From Sphingobacteriales bacterium (GTDB lineage Bacteria; Bacteroidota; Bacteroidia; Chitinophagales; UBA2359): DNA of 64,000 bases. A program made the translations under genes and the position numbers. The stretch spans positions 1,178,001 to 1,242,000 of the forward strand of contig CP064999.1 in the NCBI GenBank assembly GCA_016700115.1, read 5' to 3'. This document shows positions 35,563-42,499 of this stretch, in pieces (within the stretch, counting starts at the first letter, position 1; every line of letters starts with the position of its first letter). Under the pieces are notes generated by a model. That model did no database searches. It worked only from the letters and a program-made list of their open reading frames with translations, and was not told the origin of the DNA.

Positions 35563-36066
35563 CTAATCGTGCAGATAAGGGGCTTGGTTAGCAACCAGTT
35601 TTCTGATGTTTCCCAAAACATGTTTCATATAGTTTCTCCAGATGGTTTTGGTAAACAACCAATGAAAGGGATAAAAAACAAGGCTGTTTGAAAACATAGT
35701 ATATTTGTATTTGACCAGCACTTTTCCGTCTTCGAGTTGAGAAGTAAACCACTCACCCTGAAATTTGGTAAAGCCCATTGACCATGTTTTGAAATCTGAA
35801 ATTTCAATCTTCCAGTATTCGTTTTCTTTTCTTTCCAATACTTTATCGAACGAAGACTCACCGCCTTTGAAAGTCGGGGTTTTTGCCATAAAAACTTTGC
35901 GGCTACCTCCGGGTTTTCCCCAGGTTTCATCTTCGGTACAATGCGTAACTCGGGGAGTAACGCCGTAACCGGTATGTATTTGAGTAATATCGCAAAGCAT
36001 GGGAGTTTTAAAAGCCCGCTCTAAAGTGGTGTCAAAAACTGTGGTGATTTCGGTACTTGTTTGCAT
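35563..36066 (-). CDS. SRPBCC family protein
   Basis: 167 aa START-like helix-grip fold: TVFDTTLERAFKTP, VTHCTEDETWGKPGGSRKVFM and the C-terminal helix FHWLFTKTIWRNYMKHVLGNIRKLV. No signal peptide, so cytoplasmic. It probably binds or modifies a hydrophobic ligand. Lies between two copies of the ATACCA repeat family. Confidence 0.82.
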   Translation of the reverse strand: MQTSTEITTVFDTTLERAFKTPMLCDITQIHTGYGVTPRVTHCTEDETWGKPGGSRKVFMAKTPTFKGGESSFDKVLERKENEYWKIEISDFKTWSMGFTKFQGEWFTSQLEDGKVLVKYKYTMFSNSLVFYPFHWLFTKTIWRNYMKHVLGNIRKLVANQAPYLHD

Positions 36067-36085
36067 TGCCCGTATAAAAAAGTTA

Positions 36086-36216
36086 ATACCACTTCACTTT
36101 CTAAAAGAACCCACCCCTAACCTGACACCCCCCTGCTCCCCTCAATTGGGGAAAGGAGGGGAATTTAAAGACTTTTGCCAGTAATTGATGGTTCTAAATT
36201 AAAGCATAGTTGGTAT
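36086..36216 (-). repeat. ATACCA-bounded intergenic repeat, copy B
   Basis: 131 bases bounded by ATACCA and TGGTAT. Related to copies A, C and D through AATTTAAAGACTTT and AAGCATAGTTGGTAT; contains a longer C-rich insert (ACCCACCCCTAACC, then CCCCTCAATTGGGG). Confidence 0.7.
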
Positions 36217-36315
36217 AAGTAAACAAAGTGGTTTAATAAAGTTAAGCTGTAAAATTAAACAGATTAGATGTAAATAAGTTTTAAAACAAAAACTTTCCCG
36301 CCTTCAACGACAAGT

Positions 36316-37242
36316 TTATTTTGAGGCATCAGGTTCGTTCAGGAATTTTTCAATGATAGGGATGCAAAATTCATCAGGATTAAAATTTGGCCGCAGGGTA
36401 GTAATTTCACCAATATATTCTCCATGACCGCCGGGAAATATGGCCAACCTGCTGCCGGAAATCAGTTTTGACATGGCCACAATATGCTCTGAAGTGGCTA
36501 CATCCGAATCGCCATTTATTAACAACACAGGGATTGATATTGACCTTAGTTCATGGTCGGTAAAATCTTCGAAATTTATCATCCTGTCCGCACATTTTTG
36601 ATACATGTTCATCAGTTTTGAACTATCCGGATTTACTTTTAAAAAGGCATCTTTATAGAGTTGGGGCATTTGCTCAAAGGTTCCGTTTTTCATAAACTCC
36701 CAAAACTGAGGGAATGTCCCTTCCCGTTTTAACAATACAGAACATGCAATTACTTTGCGGCATAAATGGGGGTATTTGATGGCAATTTTCAAGGCAGTAT
36801 TTCCACCGTTGCTAAAACCCAGAAAATCGGCCTTATCAATGCCGAGGTTGTTAAGTAGCATTGCAATATCGTCTGCATCTTGTTCAAACGAAATGCCGGT
36901 ATTTCTGTCGTCCGTTCTTCCGTGTGCCTGCAACTCAACACCAATCACCTGATGATTTTTACTTAACAAAGGCAAAATTCGGCCAAAAGAGGTTTCTATA
37001 GTAGATCCGCCTCCGTGAATGAGAACCATTGGTTTCCCTTGTCCGTAAATTTCATAATACATTTGAATGTCGTTCACTTCCGAATAGTCTTTTTTAAACG
37101 GAACCATATCAGGGATTGGTTGATCTGCCATATTTTTACCGGTATTGGTTTTAAGAGAGAAACAGGCCTGTAAAACAAGATTTGTACAAACAATAACCGT
37201 AATTATCAGGAACTGCTTAATTATTTTGTTACTTCTGCACAT
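36316..37242 (-). CDS. alpha/beta hydrolase lipoprotein
   Basis: 308 aa from the ATG at 37242, which directly precedes a lipoprotein signal (FLIITVIVCTNLVLQAC; lipobox LQAC). Oxyanion region HGGGSTIETSFG, nucleophile elbow GFSNGGN (Ser), acid INGDSDVAT and catalytic His in FPGGHGEYIG are all present. So it is a probable esterase or C-C/haloacid-type hydrolase held in the envelope. An earlier start at 37317 would bury the signal. Confidence 0.86.
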   Translation of the reverse strand: MCRSNKIIKQFLIITVIVCTNLVLQACFSLKTNTGKNMADQPIPDMVPFKKDYSEVNDIQMYYEIYGQGKPMVLIHGGGSTIETSFGRILPLLSKNHQVIGVELQAHGRTDDRNTGISFEQDADDIAMLLNNLGIDKADFLGFSNGGNTALKIAIKYPHLCRKVIACSVLLKREGTFPQFWEFMKNGTFEQMPQLYKDAFLKVNPDSSKLMNMYQKCADRMINFEDFTDHELRSISIPVLLINGDSDVATSEHIVAMSKLISGSRLAIFPGGHGEYIGEITTLRPNFNPDEFCIPIIEKFLNEPDASK

Positions 37243-37388
37243 AAAAGGATTAAAATGATCCCCACAACGAGATTGGCAAGTTGATGGATTGGCTTGACAC
37301 AAAGGGGAAACTCTCATAGTTTTAAAACGGAGCCGTTATGATGGTTTTCTAAGACAACTAAAGGATAAAAAAACACCCAATCAACAAA

Positions 37389-37682
37389 CTACTTCGAACC
37401 TGATTTGTAAAAAACTGAAATCAATAAAGCAATACCTACAACCACATCCACAATATTCCAAAGCTCACGCCCAAGCGCTATTTTAAAAAAGGGCTGAAAC
37501 AACAGTGCCAAAGCGACGTAAATTATCATTTCGGCCGGTCTTTTATTTTCGTTTGCCCGAAATGCAAGCACGACAAATCCAATCATGCCGGCCAACCGCA
37601 CTAACTGATAATATCCATAAGGCATATCTGCCAAACAGAGAAAAAAAAGTGCCGCCAACGAAATTTTGATTTTATTTTCCAT
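37389..37682 (-). CDS. DUF6804-like small membrane protein
   Basis: 97 aa from the ATG at 37682 with three hydrophobic helices (ISLAALFFLCLADMPYGYY, LAGMIGFVVLAFRA, MIIYVALALLFQPFF) and a last one near the C-terminus. The LADMPYGYYQLVR and LFQPFFKIALGRELW segments are those of the small Bacteroidota DUF6804 family, of unknown function. Confidence 0.75.
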   Translation of the reverse strand: MENKIKISLAALFFLCLADMPYGYYQLVRLAGMIGFVVLAFRANENKRPAEMIIYVALALLFQPFFKIALGRELWNIVDVVVGIALLISVFYKSGSK

Positions 37683-37733
37683 GAACAGCAAAATTAAAAT
37701 AATTGAACAAGATGGGCAATTGCCCACAAAAAA

Positions 37734-37758
37734 AAGCCGTTGCAATTCGCAACGGCTT
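37734..37758 (-). terminator. intrinsic terminator of the FN3 gene
   Basis: A perfect 10-bp stem AAGCCGTTGC/GCAACGGCTT with a 5-base loop is followed on the minus strand by a run of T (37735-37727). It lies about 30 bases past the stop of the minus-strand FN3-domain gene. Confidence 0.88.
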
Positions 37759-37789
37759 GAAACACATGAACAAAAACAAAACTACTTGC

Positions 37790-38416
37790 CTATCTGACCA
37801 TAATCGTAGCAGGATCACTCCATTCGCTATATCCTTTGCTGTTAACGCTTCTCACCTGTACCCAGATGTTTTTGGAAGGGGTAAGACCACTGATTAACAT
37901 ATTGGTAGAAGTACTTGCTGATAGTTGAACCCAACGGGCATCGGGACCAAAATCATCTTCTGTGTAGCGAAGTTCATACACAACGGCAAACTCAACTTTG
38001 TTTACTTTAGCAATAACACTACCGCTAAGTGGTCCATCGGAAAGTCTGAGGTTTTGTGGAATTTCGGGCAGCGGGCGGGGATTTAACGGGCCGCCATAAA
38101 TATCAAAACCGGAGCTGAGCATGATTGCTTCATTGTTAGCAGAATTGTCTTCTACATAACTTGCGAGCAAACGCAATCCTTCAATCAACGAAGCCCTTTC
38201 CTGATTTTTAATGGCAGTCAATGTTTTACCTCCACCGGCAGCATTGGCATAAGCCGTTTCAAAATTGTTCAACAAGGTAGTAATGGCCGCCAAAGTGGGA
38301 CTTGGCGTAGCAAAATTTGGATTTCCCGTCAAAGCTGCCAACAATGCCTGAACGAAGGTAATGAGCAGCGAATCGGCGTAATACACAAAGGCAACAGAAA
38401 TTCTTAAAAGGTTCAT
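37790..38416 (-). CDS. fibronectin type III domain protein
   Basis: 208 aa. The N-terminal 110 residues are helical (ALLAALTGNPNFATPSPTLAAI, ASLIEGLRLLASYVEDNS), as in Bacteroidota proteins measuring about 200 aa that join a four-helix-like region to one FN3 domain. The C-terminal 90 residues are FN3 (PQNLRLSDGPLSG, AVVYELRYT, MLISGLTPSKNIWVQVRSVNSKGYSEWSDP). No signal peptide is evident. Function unknown. Confidence 0.82.
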   Translation of the reverse strand: MNLLRISVAFVYYADSLLITFVQALLAALTGNPNFATPSPTLAAITTLLNNFETAYANAAGGGKTLTAIKNQERASLIEGLRLLASYVEDNSANNEAIMLSSGFDIYGGPLNPRPLPEIPQNLRLSDGPLSGSVIAKVNKVEFAVVYELRYTEDDFGPDARWVQLSASTSTNMLISGLTPSKNIWVQVRSVNSKGYSEWSDPATIMVR

Positions 38417-39144
38417 AGAAAAATAATTTAGGGGGTTAAAAAAGTGAAAAAATAAAAAAATGGATTTTTTGGTCGGCCGAACCTAAAAACTAATCATTTT
38501 GTCTGTTTGCTACTTAAAACGACAATAAGAGCCAAAAAGTTGCATAAGGTTTAAAATTTTGCAAAAAAACTTTGAAATAATTTAGCGTAATGCTAAAATA
38601 TTTGATTAACGATTTTTTTGGTGCTTTTGTACGTATGTGAGGAAGCCGGAAACTCCGGTCAATAGCTGATGTGCTACGAAAGACTCCGTATTGAGCAAAA
38701 TGATCTACTATCATTCATGAAACGGGTGATACCAAGAGAATGGAACATTCATTCAACAAGCTCAATACATCTGTCCTGATGGCAGTTTTAACTAACAACC
38801 TTAAAATTACCAGAAGTATATGCACAAACTCCCAATATCCTCACCCAAACATTACAAACACCGGTCAAAATACCGGCATACCATGCTAATAAAACTTGTT
38901 TTTTTGACTGTTTATGCCAATCCTAAGCTGTGAATAAACGACCCTTTCACAGCTATTTCTATTACAAGCTGCTTTTACAAAATCGGAAAGACCACAAAAA
39001 ACCAAAAGCCATTCATTGAAGACTTTTTTGGTGCTGAATTGGTACTTGGCGGTTTTAAAGCAGTTTTGCAACAATTACCCTCGTTAGTTGCTGCCAAAAT
39101 TAGCGTAGTAAGTAAACGGGAAATTAAACATTATAATCCACTCA
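38417..39144. other. intergenic region, possible structured RNA
   Basis: 728 bases without a supported gene. Around 38640-38710 is a stretch with short complementary arms (CCGG AAACT CCGG; GAAAGACTCCGTATTGAGC) after T-rich sequence. GACTTTTTTGGTGCT/GATTTTTTTGGTGCT occurs twice (about 38609 and 39022). I cannot assign an RNA family. Confidence 0.25.
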
Positions 39145-39438
39145 TTACCAAACATGGTAAATTTCCCTGGATCCCGATAAATACAATTCATGATAACCTT
39201 GCATTTTCTCTTTCATCTTCTTCATTTCTTCGGTATCTTCCCTATACATTTTAAATCGCCCTTCATAGGCGGTAAGGCTATCATATTTTGTTTGTAATAT
39301 GACACGATTAAACTCTCCGGTTACGTCGGTCATAACATTTAAGAATTCCGGTATTTCACCCATCACTTCTTTGAAGAGATTAGCAAGCTTCGAAGCATTT
39401 CCTGGTTTGCAGATAAAAGTTTCTTGAACAATAATCAT
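39145..39438 (-). CDS. small dimeric alpha/beta barrel-like protein
   Basis: 97 aa: VQETFICKPGNASKLANLFKEVM, GEFNRVILQTKYDSLTAYEGRF and a long charged helix (EEMKKMKEKMQGYHELY), compatible with a NIPSNAP or antibiotic-monooxygenase-like ferredoxin fold. No catalytic motif. The gap 39439-39768 downstream of the NmrA gene holds nothing I can recognise. Confidence 0.65.
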   Translation of the reverse strand: MIIVQETFICKPGNASKLANLFKEVMGEIPEFLNVMTDVTGEFNRVILQTKYDSLTAYEGRFKMYREDTEEMKKMKEKMQGYHELYLSGSREIYHVW

Positions 39439-39768
39439 GTCGGTAATTTTTAATGGTTAAAAATAGATATTTACCGGTTGAAGCAAACGTTACTCATTCT
39501 CGTGTTGCACAACTCAAAGATAATCCAAAGCATCTATATGCACAAGCCGGTAAAATTTTTTTTAAAAATCAGGAGGAGCAAATAAAAATTTGCATCTTTT
39601 AAACAGCAAAACACAGGAAACTGCAAGCAACATCAATAGCTGACAGCCCACCAATCAGCAAAGGCTTTTTATGAAAGGGCTTATTAAAATTTGGTCATTG
39701 CGGTTTTTTGAGTGGTTGTGCTACAGTTTCCGCAGTTGGTAGTTCATCCTTTTGTTTTGTATGGAAGT

Positions 39769-40635
39769 TTATGGTTCATTTTTAATTTGTCTGAAATAAT
39801 CTTCAATAGTTTTTAAGCCGGGATACATAGTCCTTAGCTGTTTGATGTCCGCCTTAAATACAGGGTTACGATACCAAATAAACATTTTTTTTACTTCCGG
39901 CATCATAATCATCATTATAAATTTCCAAAAAGCAGATCTTTTCGGTTCGGCATTAAATACTTTCTTGTATGCCGCATAAAGTTGAGAATATGTTACCTCA
40001 TCACCGGCAATATCTATCGTCTTGTTTAAATATTGTTCCGGGTACAAGAATGCATTTGCGGCAAACCAACCAATGTCCTCTGTTGAAATCATTTGAAGAG
40101 TTGTTTTGTCGCCAAGCGTTGATGGTAGAATTTCCCAATGAAAAGCCGCTCCCTGATCGCTTGGATTCAAGTTGTCCATGAAGTAAACAGCACGGAGAAA
40201 AGTGTATGGAAGTCCTGATGACGCGATATACTTCTCACACTCGTATTTTGTCATGAAGTGAGCAAGGTTAGGGTTGTCATCACACCGCGCAATTGAAGCA
40301 AACACATAATGCTGCACGCCGTGTTTTTTAGCAAGGTCTGTCAGGTTTTTGTTTTGTAAAATCTCCTTTTTTCCGGTCCCAAACTCCCAAAAATTTGTTA
40401 CGGCAAAAATTCCGTAAACACCTTTTACTGCCTGTTCAAGAGAGTTCATATCGTTGAGGTTGCCTTTAATCACCTCAACTCCCTGTTTGCGCAATGCTTC
40501 AGCACGGGGACTGTCAGGTTTTCTTGTGAGTGCCCTCACTTTAACCCCCGAAGTCAGCAGGTGTCTGACAGCAGCTCCACCTTGTTTACCTGTGGCTCCT
40601 GTTACGAGTATAATTTTGTCTTGTAATGTTGACAT
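39769..40635 (-). CDS. NmrA-like NAD(P)-binding protein
   Basis: 288 aa atypical SDR. The NAD(P) loop is VTGATGKQGGAAVRHLL (residues 10-26), followed by VRALTRKPDS, VIKGNLND and a LRAVYFMDN motif, as in NmrA/HSCARG redox sensors and quinone-reductase-like proteins. The Tyr-x3-Lys pair is not evident, so it may sense NADP(H) rather than catalyse. Confidence 0.85.
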   Translation of the reverse strand: MSTLQDKIILVTGATGKQGGAAVRHLLTSGVKVRALTRKPDSPRAEALRKQGVEVIKGNLNDMNSLEQAVKGVYGIFAVTNFWEFGTGKKEILQNKNLTDLAKKHGVQHYVFASIARCDDNPNLAHFMTKYECEKYIASSGLPYTFLRAVYFMDNLNPSDQGAAFHWEILPSTLGDKTTLQMISTEDIGWFAANAFLYPEQYLNKTIDIAGDEVTYSQLYAAYKKVFNAEPKRSAFWKFIMMIMMPEVKKMFIWYRNPVFKADIKQLRTMYPGLKTIEDYFRQIKNEP

Positions 40636-40722
40636 TTTATTTGTTTTTTAAATTTATTGTCAGTTAATTTTTTTCTGCCGGTTTAAAGTTTGCTCGGGGC
40701 CATCATAGGTTGCCTGCAACGT

Positions 40723-40810
40723 AATTCCAACTATGATTTAATTTTGAACCACACATGATTGGTTAATGTCTTTAAATTGGGGTGGGTTATTTTTGACAAT
40801 GTAATGGTAT
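40723..40810 (+). repeat. ATACCA-bounded intergenic repeat, copy C
   Basis: 88 bases from ATTCCAACTATGATTT to AATGTAATGGTAT, sharing with copy D nearly its whole length, including ACCACACATGATT and GTCTTTAAATTGGG. Ends three bases before the 153-bp inverted-repeat element. Confidence 0.8.
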
Positions 40811-40812
40811 AT

Positions 40813-40965
40813 CCTTATTACCTTAGTAAAATATGTAACAAGTAAACTCACAAACCTTATTACCTAATTTAAATGAAAGTATAAAAAAGGAATGTATGCA
40901 CTTCGGACTATAAGGTAATAAGGTTTTTTTGGTTGTGTATTTAGTTGGTTACTAAGGTAATAAGG
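40813..40965. repeat. 153-bp MITE-like element
   Basis: Perfect 17-bp terminal inverted repeats CCTTATTACCTTAGTAA (40813-40829) and its complement (40949-40965). A second, inner inverted pair of the same sequence (CCTTATTACC at 40855; GGTAATAAGG near 40913) makes four copies of one 10-mer. No open frame inside. It looks like a small non-autonomous element or a strong cruciform/hairpin. Confidence 0.7.
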
Positions 40966-41070
40966 TGGTGATAAAAACAAACTACTCGGCTTGTCACCTA
41001 AAAGAGTGCAGCCTTTTTCCATTATTCTGAACAGGCTAAGTCAACTATTTAAGTCATCCACAGACATTTA

Positions 41071-41156
41071 ATACCAATTATGATTTGATTTTGCACCACA
41101 CATGATTAGTTAAAGTCTTTAAATTGGGTGGATTATTTTTGACAATGTAATGGTAT
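41071..41156 (+). repeat. ATACCA-bounded intergenic repeat, copy D
   Basis: 86 bases from ATACCAATTATGATTT to AATGTAATGGTAT with inverted ends ATACCA/TGGTAT. Nearly identical to copy C. From 41157 to 41471 I see no gene I can support. Confidence 0.8.
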
Positions 41157-41471
41157 AATTCCATCTATCAAACTTCTGGAATGCCATAGAAAGGCTCAAA
41201 TTAAAGCCAAATATAAGCGATTTAGGCAACGTTTATATCAATTGTGCTTTGAAAGGGGAGAAAATTGCATGCTCCAATTGGGGGAAAATACAGTCTTAAA
41301 TATGTTGACTTTTCGGAAAAACAAACAAGCGCGCCCTTCGAGGGGCTTTATATCACTTACCTACATTTTGCAAGTGTATTTCCGGCATCGGGTAAAAAGG
41401 GTTAGGAGCAAGAGAATTTCAGTGTGTTTTGAGTAGTTGTGCGGTAAATACCCTTGTTGTCGGTAGTTTTT

Positions 41472-42263
41472 CTATTCCAGGTATATTTCTCCGATTAAAT
41501 ATAACTTCCCTTGTCCGCTAATTTCAACCCGGTCGTTTAAATAGGTGCATTGTAAATATCCTTTGCGCTCTGATAGTTGCATTGCTGTCAGTTCGGTTTT
41601 ACCAAGCTGTTTTGCCCAATATGGGGTTAATGTAGTATGTGCCGAACCTGTTACCGGGTCTTCGTTAATTCCCGTTTGCGGAGCAAAAAATCTCGATACG
41701 AAATCAACTGTATCGCCTTTTGCTGTGATGATAACCCCACGCACATTTAATTTCGAAATTAAGTCAAATACGGGAGTAACTTTTCTTATCTCCTCTTCAT
41801 TGTCAAACACAAGCAAATAGTCTGTTTTACCTTTAAAAGCCAATTGAGGTTTAAGGTCAAAACATCGGGTTATCTCGTCAGATACTTCTATTTGTTCAAT
41901 GTTGTCCGTGGGAAAATTCAGTATCAGCAATTTGTCTTGTTTAGTTACGGTTAATGCTCCGCTTCTTGAAGAATAAAAGTGAATGATATTTTCCTTGTGA
42001 TGTTCGTGATTGAACAAAACATAAGCGGCTGCCAAAGTTGCATGTCCGCAAAGGTCCACTTCAACGGTCGGTGTAAACCATCGTATCTGATATTGTTTGT
42101 CGTCTTGTTTTACATAAAAGACAGTTTCGGCAAGATTGTTTTCCATTGCTATTTTTTGTAAAATCTCATCACTCAACCAATGGTCAAGCGGACAAACGGC
42201 TGCGGAATTTCCTGAGAAAACCTTGTCGGTAAATGCGTCTATCTGATATATTTTTTGCTTCAT
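41472..42263 (-). CDS. PhzF family isomerase/epimerase
   Basis: 263 aa, two-domain PhzF/diaminopimelate-epimerase fold. IDAFTDKVFSGNSAAVCPL opens it, the general acid/base Glu is in NLAETVF (about residue 45), DLCGHATLAAAYV and EDPVTGSAHTTLTPYW are the other family signatures. Members isomerise dienoates such as DHHA; most, like this one outside a phenazine cluster, have no known substrate. Confidence 0.92.
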   Translation of the reverse strand: MKQKIYQIDAFTDKVFSGNSAAVCPLDHWLSDEILQKIAMENNLAETVFYVKQDDKQYQIRWFTPTVEVDLCGHATLAAAYVLFNHEHHKENIIHFYSSRSGALTVTKQDKLLILNFPTDNIEQIEVSDEITRCFDLKPQLAFKGKTDYLLVFDNEEEIRKVTPVFDLISKLNVRGVIITAKGDTVDFVSRFFAPQTGINEDPVTGSAHTTLTPYWAKQLGKTELTAMQLSERKGYLQCTYLNDRVEISGQGKLYLIGEIYLE

Positions 42264-42499
42264 TTTGATGGTTTAACAGGTCTTGTGAATTTTTGGGGTA
42301 GCACGGTCATTTCAAATAAGCCACCAACAATGTCGGCCTTTGAAAATACCGGTTACAAAAATACAATAGTATTTTGAGCGATGCCATACCTGTTAAGAAT
42401 ACCTCGTTGGCAGATGCAAATATTCTGTTTGGAGAACAGCATCAATGCCGAAAACCTGATGTGTGGGTTATTGAATTTCAGGATTTGTTTGCCTTGTCA

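Noticed and set aside
41242..41436. 64-codon plus-strand frame
   Set aside because: No recognisable domain and it lies in a repeat-rich gap; probably chance.
42264..42499. Possible gene between phzF and hsdR
   Set aside because: Only a short plus-strand frame running into hsdR; nothing recognisable.
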